Assembly (NCBI GenBank): GCA_963995505.1
Contig: OZ023198.1
Location: 7,712,558-7,776,557, forward strand
Source: Hypericum androsaemum
Lineage: Eukaryota; Streptophyta; Magnoliopsida; Malpighiales; Hypericaceae
Reading direction: 5' to 3'
DNA: 64,000 nt
Positions 21,901-32,684 of this stretch are shown piece by piece. The translations under genes and the position numbers were made by a program. Under the pieces are notes generated by a model. It did no database searches. It was not told the origin of the DNA and saw only the letters and a list, made by a program, of their open reading frames with translations. Positions within the stretch are counted from its first letter, which is position 1; every line of letters begins with the position of its first letter.

Positions 21901-22852
21901 TTATCAAATTGATGAAATATCTCAAGGATCAAATCAACAAAAAATCAAATTGACACTAAACCTAAGTTTGTACAACACTAAACATCTCATTCACGAACAC
22001 AAACTGTAAAGCTAAAAAAAATAAAAGCAATTGTCACTGCTCCACGAAGACCATCTCTACGTGCCCCCAATTGCATCTTCACGGCGACAAAAAAAGGAAA
22101 GAGAAAGAAAAGAGTTAGGACGGTTTAATTCCATCTCCGACGTCGGGGGTCAAATAGCCCAGGTCGTTATGGTACTCTCCCCCTTCCCACCTTGTAATCG
22201 TTGCTTTTAGTTCCATCGTCGACGTCGGGGGGCCAAATGAAGAGGCAATCGCTGACAGAACCGGAGCGGCTTCGTGCTCCCACCGGCGTCGCTCCACCGG
22301 GAGGCTAGGATCTCACCAGTGGGCTCACCGGTTCTTCGTCGGGATCTCACCGGTCGTCGTCGGAGTCATGCTCCTGCCAGTTTTGTTGATGGAACTAGAG
22401 CGGCTTCGTGCTCCCAGTGGCATCGCTCCACCAGTCGTCGCTCTCACCTGTGGGCTCACCGGTTCTTCGTCGAGATCTCACCGGCGTTGCTCCACCGGTC
22501 GTCTCTGGTGGTGAGAGAAACTTGAAGCCAGCGTCGATTTAGTGTTGGGAGGGGAGGGAGGGAGGGAGAGAGAGTGAGGGAGAGGAAGGGCACGGGGAAG
22601 AATGAAACGGGGAAATGAGTGAAGAGAGAGAAGGAAAGAGAAAATGTAAGGTGAAGTGTAAAAGACGAAAATACTCCGGGCGAATTATTACTGTTAAATT
22701 TGTGATGCGCGTCTAGTCATCAAGATTGATTGTTGAGATTTATTCTTGTTTAGTACAGGAGATTGCTCTCTCTCTCCGTATTGAATCCACCCCATCTTGT
22801 AACCCATTTAGGATAAATTCCCTTCGCTCTTCTCAAAAGAAACTCTCGTCTC

Positions 22853-22856
<4 letters not shown>

Positions 22857-22909
<53 letters not shown>

Positions 22910-22975
22910 GGTGTTGCTGCTGTTGTTATTATTATTGTGATTATTATTATTGTTGTTGTTATTATTATTATTCTG
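22857..22975 (+). repeat. (ATT)n microsatellite
   Basis: A run of about seventeen ATT triplets is followed by interrupted GTT/GCT/ATT triplets. The matching site in block B (50906-50945) is much shorter, so the repeat has changed length since the duplication. Confidence 0.9.
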
Positions 22976-23527
22976 TATCTTCTAATCTGTCACCTAAATT
23001 TCATTTACGTCCCTCATCCTAGTGGACAGTACAGAGTCGAATTATTTTCAAGAGACATTTTAAGAGTTCATCTCATCATCTCTAATCTTTTCTAACTTCC
23101 TCAAACTTCAGTATAGTACGATTAAATTAATTTTTAGAGTTTATTAAATTACTAATAATTAAATTAAAATTCTGATAATTATAAATGATAATTTCATTTG
23201 TTTATATTATTCGTAACTATAATTTAGCAAAAAATTTGGTTTCTCTAGTTAATCTTTGATATAGAATTCTCCTAGTAAATTCTCAAAGATTTCAACTGTC
23301 AAAGATTTCGTAGACGAGGACTACATGGATACCATAATTGAGGATTCGATCTACAACATACTGTAAGAACACTCTAACAATATTGTTATCTGTTTTATGT
23401 TATACTGCCATGATCAAATTCGTGTTGGTAAAATTTAACTTCCGCTGCTACGAACCCGAGGTTCGTATTTATAAAACCCAACAATGATATCATAGCTATG
23501 GCTTTATACATAATTATATTTGTCTTC

Positions 23528-26525
23528 TATCATGATCTGAGGACTTAATAGTAATAATAGAATTCTTTATGTGACTAAATTGTAATAGGACGTAGGAGGT
23601 ATAAATAAAAATAGAAGAGAACTAAAGGAACTATTCTAGACATTTTACCAAATTTGTTCTCAAGAAACGGAACGTTTCCTTCTATCTTCTTCCCTCTCTA
23701 TTCCCTTCTTCCCTATTTCTTAATTCTTGGTCGTAGAACCCTAGCGGGTAGTTACAAGTGGTATCAGAGCCTCTCGACCTCGGATTGAGAAGCCAATGAC
23801 TCGTAAGAGAGCCATGGAACAACCAATTCAAGGAATCGACCAACACCTGAGAAACTAGGTAGGGTTTCTTGAAGAGGAAAATACGGAGCGTCGCGCTCAG
23901 TTCGAAGAGATTCGCGAGCGTATGGAGGTACTAGAGAACTCCAAACTCGAATGATTCAAGGCTATGAAGAAAACCAATCGTGAATGATTTGACTCATTGG
24001 AGGCAACGTTGAAGCCGTTTATGATTGCGATAGGGAAATCGCCGATGGTGGAAAGGGATTTGCCTTTCCGAATCCTTCAGGTTCATCTAGGGGAAATCAT
24101 CAGGGCGACTATAGTCGATCGCGAGCTGAGGAGGGAATGCATTCGCAGAGTAATGATTCTCCGGAGACAGGTGCTTCAAGATTAGGGTTTGAAGGAATTT
24201 TGGTGGTGAATCAGAGGCATCGACTTCAAGAACGTCAACATCATGAGGTAAATTTTGCTTACCCTAAACTATATATTATGTTCATAAATGGAGTTAACCC
24301 TAGGGTTTGGGTAAGGAGATGTGAGAAATTTTTCCTGGTGAATCGGACTCCTGAAGATAAGAAAGTAACTCTAGCTGCGATTTACCTCGAGGATAAGGCA
24401 GATGTGTGGTTCTTATCTTGGTATACTAACAACGAGGGTGCAAGATGGGATGTGTTTGTTAAAGCTTTGTGTTCCAGATTTCGGTATTGTGGTTATGGGT
24501 TTTCGATAAAAGAGTTTAATCAGATTAAACAAACAGGAGAAGTTGATGAGTATATTGGAAGGTTTGAGGAGTTAAAAGGATTGATGCTAGTGGAAAACAA
24601 GACACTTCCTGAGAAGTATTTTACTTCTAGCTTTATTGCCGGATTGGAAGAGGTTGTACAAGCCTTAGTTTAGGCTACGAATCCTGCAACTTTAGCTAAA
24701 CCAATGAGAGCAGCAAGGTTGAATGAAGATGCTATAAGTGCCATGTTAAGGAAGAAGCAAGTGCTTAGAGGACCAGATAGCGGTAATGAAAATCATGGAA
24801 ATAGCAATAATGGTAACATCGCTTACAACTTTAATGGTTCTAGATTTAGAGGTGGAGGTAATGCTACTAGTAACAAGAGTAGCAGTGGATGCAATAATAA
24901 CTATGGTGATAGAACAAGCTAGAAGGATAATTCTTGTTGGACTTGTGGAGAAAAATACTTCTATGGCCATACCTATTCTGGTAAGGAAAATATCACTCTA
25001 AATTGGATGGATGATGAAGCAGATGATTGGCGTGTTATGGGTCATTTTGCTGGTTCAACTATTGTGTCACTACAAACAGTAGAAGTAGATAAGCAGAATA
25101 GGAGTAGAACTTTGAAAATTCAAGGGAGATGTAAAGATAAACCACTGTTGGTTTTACTTGATTCCAGCAGCACTTTTAGTTTCATAGATGATGATGTGGT
25201 ACAGTCACTATCGTTGAGGTCTAAACCAATTGAATATGTGGTTGTCACGATTACAAATAGTGATACAGTGACGAGTAAGGAGCAAAGTAAGAGTTTTCAA
25301 TGAGAAATGGGAGGACAGAAGTTCCAAAGTGACATGAGAATTCTCAAAATGGGAGGTTACGATATGGTTTTTGGAACCGATTGGATGAAAGGAGAAAAAC
25401 CTGGAACATCAGTTGAATTTGACTTTTGGAAGATGCAAGCTATCATTATGAAAGATGGAAGGTCAACCATCTTGAAAGGAACGAGTGATGATGAACTGTA
25501 CAAACTTCAAGTTGGTAACAATGAAGCTGCAGAACTAAAATTTTGCAGAATTCTTCTTCATGGATAGAGAGAATTTGAGCAGATCATTGCAAAAAAGGGT
25601 GTTCAATAAGTGGAGGAAGTAATTCTTGTTATAGAGGAGCTACCTGACCAGCTTCCTGACCAGAAAATTCAGTTGTTCAGCAAGACAAATGCTGTACCAT
25701 TAGATGTGTTGTGTGTACGAGGAAAAATCGAGGGTGCAGAATTGATATTCTTGATACCAGATTCACACTTTTATGTAGATCTATTAACTAGTGAGGGTTG
25801 CCAATTCCTACTCGTGTACAATTTTGTGTTGTTGTGTTAGACACAGAAGAAGTTCCTACCGGAAGAGGAAAAATAGCAGTTGCAAGTCTCAAAATGTCTG
25901 CTACAATTTTGAGACCACCTGCAGATATATCATCCACTACACTCTTGCAGGAACCCGAACTATCAGTTGCTGCGGCACTACAATCTATTGCATATCTGCA
26001 ATTTCTTACAGTGGATCATCTGCACCAGCAGCCACACTTTGCTGCAATTCTACACGGAATAAGTCAGAGACTAAACCATCAAGACTTGAGGTTGGAAGTG
26101 AACTCTGAGGTCACAATTGCTTACGAGATTCAGAGAAAGACAGGAAAGATGGAAGCTGTTGTGTCCAAGATAGAGATGATGGCTGCACATATTTTTGATC
26201 CAGGAGTATTGACGTACAGATTCCTTGTTTTCACGTCTGAGGCCTATATTTTTGTCCTTAAATCTTGAGGACAAGGTTCTTATTAAAGGAGGGAGTTGTC
26301 ATGATCTGAGGACTTAATAACAATAATAAAATTCAATAGGTGACTGAGTTGTAATAGGACGTAAGAGATATAAATAGAAATAGGAGAGAACTAAAGGAAC
26401 TATTCTAGACATTTTACCAAATTTGTTCTCAAAAAACAGAACGTTTCCTTCTATCTTCTTCCCTCTCTAATCCCTTCTTCCCTATTTCTTAATTCTTGGT
26501 CGTAGAACCCTAGCGGGTTGTTAAG
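23528..26525 (+). mobile_element. Non-autonomous Gypsy element (gag-protease only)
   Basis: Two 229-bp LTRs (23528-23756 and 26297-26525) begin TATCATGATCTGAGG and TGTCATGATCTGAGG. Each has a TATAAATA box and a shared CGTAGAACCCTAGCGGGT near the end. The primer site TGGTATCAGAGC is at 23759-23770 and a polypurine tract AAAGGAGGGAG precedes the 3' LTR. The target duplication is TCTTC (23523-23527) and TCCTC (26526-26530), one mismatch. The interior encodes gag and protease; RT, RNase H and integrase are missing. It lies just after the primer site of the older Copia element. Confidence 0.85.
23796..25840 (+). pseudogene. Gypsy gag-protease polyprotein, decayed
   Basis: ATG at 23796 opens a coiled-coil-like gag start (EENTERRAQFEEIRERMEVL). 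After a frameshift near 24040, one frame runs from about 24137 to 25840 with nonsense codons at about 24671, 24920, 25301, 25565 and 25607. It carries the Retrotrans_gag domain (INGVNPRVWVRRCEKFF at about 24288; then the W......F...F segment), a degraded zinc knuckle (CWTCGEKYFYGH) and an aspartic protease core LLVLLDSSSTFSFID (about 25150), where the usual DSG reads DSS, then YDMVFGTDWM. Several stops fit C-to-T or G-to-A changes (Gln or Trp codons). A further unrecognised frame (25798-26268) precedes the LTR. Confidence 0.8.
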
Positions 26526-27699
26526 TCCTCGTGGATACATTATGTGAAAATTATCTAATCTGTTCATGCCCAAAAGTTTTGATTTGTAACCAGCAATGGT
26601 TCCTATAGAAGCTGTTCGTGGAATCGGCCATAATTTTCAATCTGTTTTGGCGTATCCACATGAAAAAATGTACACATGTTTATGACCAATTTTAATTTTT
26701 TGAAATCTGCGAAATAAATTCCCCATGAACCGCTAACCTGTACGAATTGCATGACCATTATTTTTTGTCTTTCTACCGGACCTGCTGCTCGAAAATTCTG
26801 AAATTGCAATCACTTAAGATTTTCTGGTTAATTGAAATTTGGTCACTAGGTTAATCTTAAATTCTGGAAAATAAAAAAGGAGTTGTTTGGTTGGCCAAAA
26901 ATTTTAAAAATTGGGCAAAATATTTTTAGACACTTTAGAGATTGACCGAAAGCTTGGAGCTTGTTGGTAGTTCTAATTTAGCAATAATTTACCTACGAAT
27001 ATTTATTGCCTTGCACTTTTATTTGATATATGTGCAAAGTATGATTATTATGTGACATATATATCTGAATTAGATTCTAGTAATTATTTATATTTAATTT
27101 TTTAAGTTGGATCTCGTGATATATTATGTGAAATATTTATGGATCTTGTTTAATTATGTTAAATATCCCGGTATAAAATATTCCTCAAATTTAAATATGA
27201 TTTTTATTTATAATGTAAAATATCTTCCATCATGATTAAGAGAAATCAAAATTTTGCTCTATAGTATTTAAGACCAAAATCTTTTACTTGGAGCTACGTC
27301 TAATGGAACTCTAGAGACATGTAAATGTTACCGTGTGATGGCTGCAAATTACCTAAGTTGTTTCACTAGCCAAAGCAAGGGAACAATGAGGGGACATCGA
27401 TTGGACTCGGTCCGAAAACTAGGAATTGTAGAAACTGCAACTGGTTTGGAGACCTACAAGTTCTACTGTTACAATCATCCGCCAAAAAAGGTCATTGTGA
27501 TAGTAGAAATGTGGATCCTAGTCTATTAAGATTTATATTAGATATAAATTCTTACTCTTCCGATGAGGTCGTTGAGTATTTGAAAATAATGGAGATAAAA
27601 TAAAGTTAAAGGTCGTATTTATTTTGATTGCTGAATGTTGATCATAGGAATTATGTGTTTGAATTTTTATTTTTATTTTATTTCCTTAGGTGTGTTGAT

Positions 27700-30240
27700 A
27701 TGGCTAACATGTTGTTGAGATTTGTGTTGGAATCGAACAAGTTGGCTGAGCCAAATTTTTTAGATTGGTACCAAAACATGTGTTTGGTGCTAAGGCTAGA
27801 AAGGATTGAGTTTGTGTTAGATACGCCCATCTATGTTACCCCTGCGACTGGTTCTCCTGAACTTGCTATATTTGACGTGGAGGCTCAGAAGAAGCATCAG
27901 GATGATGCGAAGTAGGCATAATGTGTTATGTTTCTTCGTATGACTTTTGAGCTTCAAAGGCAACATGAGAGTATAAATCCATATGAGATGTTGAGGCACT
28001 TAAAGGATCTTTTTGACTCTGAGTCTCGTTTTAAGAAATATGAGGTCATGAGAGATCTCTTCAGGTGTAGGATGCCTGAAGGAGGGAAGATTTCACCTCA
28101 TGTTCTGAAGATGATTGGATTCTTCGAGAAGTTGGGTACTTTGGATAACAAACTCGAGAACGACGTCTCGGTGTGCGCCATTCTTCAATCCCTTCCTGAT
28201 TCATATTCTAGTTTCATAGTAAATTACAATATGAATAAGACTGAGGCGACTATGTCTGAGCTGCATAACATGCTTAAGACTTTTGGAGGTACTACTTCGA
28301 AGAAAAAAAACGTGCTCATAGTGGGCTTCTCTTCTGGTTCTGCATTTAAAGGAAAAAAGAAACATAAGAATAAGGCTAAGAATAGTTCTAAGTCCAAGTT
28401 CCTTAATCCTACAGGTGGTAATCGAAAGAAAGAGCAGGTTGGCAAGGATGTCTGCCTCCACTGTAAGGAGAAGGGGCATTGGAAGAGGGATCTTAAGCTT
28501 CTGGCTGTTGAGAATAAGACACTAGGTATTTTTGGCTCCAGAACAGGTATGCTTGCTATTGAGATAAACATGTCCACTAATAATTCTGACTACTTTATAT
28601 TAGATACTGCTTATGGATTACATATCTGTACAAATGTGTAGGGCCTCATAGAAAGTAGGGCAGTTAGACCGGGTGTAGTCGCCCTATGCGTAGGAAACAG
28701 AGCACGAGTTGCTGCTGAACGTGTAGGGACATATAGTATAGACATTGAAGAAATATTATTTCCATTCTGATGTTAGACATTGCAGATTTTTCCTTCCATT
28801 TTTCTAATAGTAGTATCTACTTTTCGTTAAATGGTATTATTTATGGAAATACCTCTCTTTCAAATAGTTTATACTTGTTAAATAGTGGACATGATGTTCT
28901 TAATGTGCAAAACAAGAATCTCAAATTAAGCAATCAAGAAAATTTCACCTTTTTATGGCATTGTAGACTTGGTCATGCTAATATGAAAAGGATTGCAAGG
29001 TTAAGGAAGTTATACTACTTGACCCTATTTGACTTTGAGTCTTATAGAAATTGTGAATCTTATCTCGAGGATAAAAAGATTAAGAAACTCTTTACTTGAA
29101 AAGGGGTAAGAGCCAAAGAAGTGCTAGATATGGTTCATAGTGACGCATGTGGACCACTACCCACTCTAGCAAGGAGTAGTTTCAGATACTTCATTACTTT
29201 TATTAATGACATCTCTAAGTATGGGTATGTGTTTCTTATGAAATACAAATTCGAGGCCTTTGAGAAGTTTAAAGAGTATAAAACAAAAGTAGAGAAGCAA
29301 CTTGGAAAGAGTATTAAGACTCTTCGACCAGATCGAGAAGGCGAATACCTTAGCCATGAATTCTTGGATTATTTAAAATTACATGGGGTCTAATCACAAT
29401 GGATACCTCTCGGAACACTACAGATGAATGGTGTATCCAAAAGGAAGAACCGAACCATGTTGGACATGGTGAGGTCCATGATGAGTTTCTTCTCTCTTCC
29501 AACATTTCTTTGGGGTCATACACTCCAAACCTCAATGTACATTCTGAATAGAATTCCATCGCATATTAAATGTGGGGTTGCCCTACGTGTGTGAAGAAGA
29601 TGTTCACTGATAAGTTGGAATCCAAAGGTGAAAAAGGTTACTATGTGGGATATCCTAAGAAAATAAAAGGATATTATTTCTATCTCTTTGAGAAATAAAA
29701 GGTTATTGTTTCTATACAGGCGACGTTCCTTGAAAATGACTAGGTCTTTAAAGGACAATGTCGTAGAAAGATAGAGCTTGAAAAAATTCAAGAACTACAA
29801 GGTAACACTGAGGCTGAGGACTTGTCGAATAACCACGACAAGGAACCAGTGGGAATATTTAGTGATTCTTATAGTGGGAGTCTATCATTAGGTGATAGTC
29901 TTCCAGTCAGTGGGAGCGTGATTTGGGATAACTTGCATGCACAAGATATTTCAATTAGATTGAATGAGAACAATTTGGACATTGTTCAATTTTCAACTCA
30001 GAAAATGCGCGACGCGTCGCTCCTGAGAATTCTCCTAGCGTTGATCAGATCGTCACAGGAGAACCTCTTCATGATTAGAATGAACATCATGCACAAACGC
30101 AACTCTGTAAATCTACGAGGATTCGTCGTGTACCCGTCAAGTTTAGCTTCCTTTTGGAAAAACATGATGATGTACAAATCCCGGACAAGAACGAACCTAA
30201 GAATTATACTGAAGCGATATTAGACATCAATTCAGAAAAG
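27700..30240 (+). pseudogene. Copia gag-protease-integrase remnant, no reverse transcriptase
   Basis: ATG at 27700 (after a splice-acceptor-like CTTAG) starts a gag of the LLRFVLESNKLAEPNFLDWY type. It continues from about 27928 with CRMPEGGKISPHVLKMIGFF and LQSLPDSYSSFIVNYNMNKT. The zinc knuckle near 28460 reads CLHCKEKGHWKRDLK, having lost its last Cys. The protease motif reads ILDTAYGLHI, having lost the Gly of DTG. Pre-integrase (FLWHCRLGHANMKRIARL, about 28950) and integrase (MVHSDACGPLPTLARSSFRY, about 29130; later SPTF-LWG region near 29500) follow in broken frames. At about 30160-30235 a frame still shows the linker before the RT, and the element then stops. Confidence 0.8.
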
Positions 30241-30655
30241 TAGACGAATCTCTAAAAAAGTTTTTTAGAGGTTCATTTGTTATATTACTGACGGCCCAAC
30301 TCCGAAGCATGGTCAAAAGGTGATTATGATTTGTCAAAACGACAAGCTTTTGTTCTTCCACTGTGGAACCCATTTGTACTATATTTTGCTCGGCTAATTA
30401 GTTTAATTATTCTCCAATGTGAAAACCAAAAACAGGGGACCCACAATTTTCTCCCATTAAAATCAACTACTGGATCATGAACTTATCCAAAAGCCCTTCC
30501 TTCCATTTCCAATTAATTAATTGGGCATACAATATCCAATATCCTTCAGCCATCTCCCCACACAAAAAAGCACTATTCTATATATAGTCACAAAGTATTC
30601 GAATTACTAAACGACAACCACCACCCCCTGTACACTTGCATTAATTTACTCGGTA

Positions 30656-31131
30656 GCCTGTATTCAGAGGGTTTTTTTCTTATGTGGTGTAGAATTTTCC
30701 GACAAATCCCAGAATGGGGTTGTCAGAAATTTTTTTCCCTGTCTGGGGTTGTGCTAGAAACCGCACAAAATTGTACGTTTTCATTTGCAAGAAACCGCAC
30801 GATTTTGTGCAACACAGCAATTGATTTATTCCACTTGTAACTTATCGACTCTTGACTTTTAAATAATTTTTTGACATTCTTAGACACCAATTTGGGAGAA
30901 GTAATAAACATCAAAGTTGTAGATATATCTGAACTTCACACAGCAACTTGAATCACCTCAAACGGACTGCGGAGTAAGAAGTTACGGTCCTCCAATCAAA
31001 ATTGAAAGTGATTTCGGTCAGAGAGCCACAACTTCTTACTTCGGAGTCCGATTGAAGTGATTCAATTTGCTATGTGAAGCTGAGATATATATTTACAACT
31101 TTTTATTTTGTAACTTCTCCAAAATTTAGCT
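30656..31131 (+). promoter_or_regulatory. Repeat-derived sequence replacing the proximal promoter and 5' leader of MYB copy A
   Basis: Upstream DNA of the two MYB copies aligns up to 30655 (51575 in copy B) and again from TTTAGCT just before the ATG. Between these points copy B has 289 bp with a TATA box and leader, while copy A has about 470 unrelated bases. The copy A segment contains AACATCAAAGTTGTAGATAT and ACTTCTTACTTCGGAGTCCG, motifs shared with repeats at 8500-8880, 33790-34160 and 62170-62300, so it is probably part of an LTR element. No flanking duplication was found; the original sequence is missing, so this is a replacement and not a simple insertion. A possible substitute TATA-like motif (ATATATATTTAC) lies near 31083-31096. 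Confidence 0.75.
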
Positions 31132-32384
31132 ATGAGGAACCCATCTTCTTCTTCTTCTTATTCTCCTTCAAGAGGAAGCGCCACCATCAACTCTACTACT
31201 GCTACTCCTTGCTGTAGCAAGGCAGGGATAAAGAGGGGCCCGTGGACGCCGGAGGAGGACCAGATTCTGGCAGGCTATATAAGGAAGGACGGGGAGGGAA
31301 GGTGGCGTACCCTACCGAAGCGGGCCGGGCTGCTCCGGTGTGGGAAGAGCTGCCGCCTCCGGTGGGTGAACTACTTGCGGCCTTCGGTTAAGAGGGGACG
31401 TATTGCTCCTGATGAGGAAGACCTCATTCTCAGACTCCATAGGTTGCTGGGTAACAGGTATAACAGTTTCTTGATCTCTTTCCTCTTTCCCTTTTGGTTC
31501 TTTTCCGGGTCCGGGTAGCTAACTTTGCCTTTTGTTTTTCTCTTTATGGGTTGAATTTGATTTTAAATCACGGATCAAGCTCACTTTTAGCTAGGGTTCT
31601 TCTCTCCTCTTTGAGCCATTTCGTTGTATTTCTCTAAAGTGCACCCAACAAACTAGAATGATCTATATCCATGTACTCGTAACAAGCTTCTTGACCTCTT
31701 TCTCTCTCATGTGCAATTTTCGGGCATCTGATCTTATCGGCTTAAATGTTTAAGCTTTCGCTGCCCTAACATTTTCGGGTTCAATATTGGAATGTTTATG
31801 CGTTATTTCTTCTAGATGTATTTTCTCCTTTCTCACCACTCATGTGTAACTGCAGGTGGTCTTTGATAGCCGGGAGAATACCTGGACGCACAGATAACGA
31901 GATTAAGAACTACTGGAACACCCATCTCAGCCAGAAGCTCATAAACCAAGGGATTGATCCCAGGACCCACAAGCCACTAAACCCTCATCCGACCTCCTCA
32001 GAAGCTGCCCCTCCTTCTCAACCAAACCAAGCCACTAACCCCAAATCCTACCCGTTTGATCCCGAATCAGCCAACACAAGTGATGCTAGTGGTGTGAACT
32101 GGCCCAACTCACCATGTCTGAATGTTGGAGAGGCGTTTGTTGCAACCAACAATGGAAATTATGAGGACCCTTTCTCTAGCTTCCTTGATTCTCTAATCAA
32201 CATCGACAGTTTGCTTGTGAGCCATCAACCTCACCAGATGGCTTCTCCGTCACTTGAGCCAGTACCTGTGGCTTCATCTGCCCAGCATTTTAGCGTCCAT
32301 AACACCATCTGGGAAGCTGAGGCCATGTCCTCCTTCGGCTGCCAGGAAGATGGCTCTAATTTGAACAATCATCCAGCTGCTTGA
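31132..32384 (+). CDS. MYB5: R2R3-MYB transcription factor, MYB5-like, copy A
   Basis: Exons 31132-31457 and 31856-32384 (284 aa); the intron is 398 bp with GT..AG borders and splits Arg109 (LLGNR|WSLIAG). This is the usual second MYB-repeat intron; the usual first one is absent. R2 (about residues 34-84) has Trp38, Trp58 and Trp78; R3 (about 87-133) has Ile91 in place of the first Trp, as normal in plants, then Trp110 and Trp129. The bHLH-contact signature DLx2Rx3Lx6Lx3R spans 97-116. [39 protein letters not shown] and [10 protein letters not shown] match the family of Arabidopsis MYB5, a nuclear activator working with bHLH and WD40 partners in seed-coat mucilage, trichome and tannin genes. 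Compared with copy B it differs at Val79 (Met in B), Arg35 and a 3-residue deletion near the end. Its promoter has been replaced, so expression is uncertain. Confidence 0.93.
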
Positions 32385-32684
32385 CCCTCCATGCAAGTCA
32401 AATTACAAGCTTGGTAACTATCATGTTCATGCTTTTCAATTAGTGGTGAAAAATTAAACTCTATAGTAATATTTTTCTGTTTAAGCCGAGGAACCCTTTC
32501 TAGAACCTAATTACTAGGCGAAAAGCATGCATGCATGGCTGCTTTTAGTTTATATGTTGTATTCCCTACATGTTTGTAATATTCCTCATAGATATATGTT
32601 AGTTGCTTAATTACACTTTCCGAATGACACATGGCAAAGATGAATTTATAGATATATTGGATTCAATTCCTACAAGTGTAACAG

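Larger units (their letters stand above)
19807..22792 (-). mobile_element. MULE-like element with minisatellite and nested MULE
   Basis: The 9-bp target duplication CATCTTGTA is exact (19798-19806 and 22793-22801), and block B has one copy at the empty site (50893-50901). The ends are imperfect inverted repeats: GGGCGCTGATTCGGTGCGG on the left, and GGGTGGATTCAATACGG on the opposite strand at the right. Inside are another MULE (19980-20950), a minisatellite (21470-21900) and, on the minus strand, a CT-rich leader-like stretch (about 22700-22540) followed by a GC-rich stretch with repeated CACCGG/CCGGTG motifs (22120-22540). No transposase was found. Strand is given by the direction of the CT-rich segment. 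Confidence 0.82.
23205..30260 (+). mobile_element. Truncated Copia element inserted in block A
   Basis: Block B is uninterrupted at the matching point (around 51167-51172), so 23205-30260 is an insertion. Its left part resembles a Copia LTR ending TATAAAACCCAACA at 23483, followed by a decayed primer site TGATATCATAGC (23485-23496, normally TGGTATCAGAGC). A leader then runs to 27700 (interrupted by the Gypsy element at 23528-26525), followed by gag, protease and integrase remnants to about 30240. Reverse transcriptase, RNase H and a 3' LTR are missing. The left end of the LTR and any target duplication could not be fixed. Confidence 0.72.

Noticed and set aside
22115..22525. Frames in the GC-rich stretch as a gene
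   Set aside because: Short, on both strands, built on repeated CACCGG units inside a MULE-like element; at most a captured fragment.
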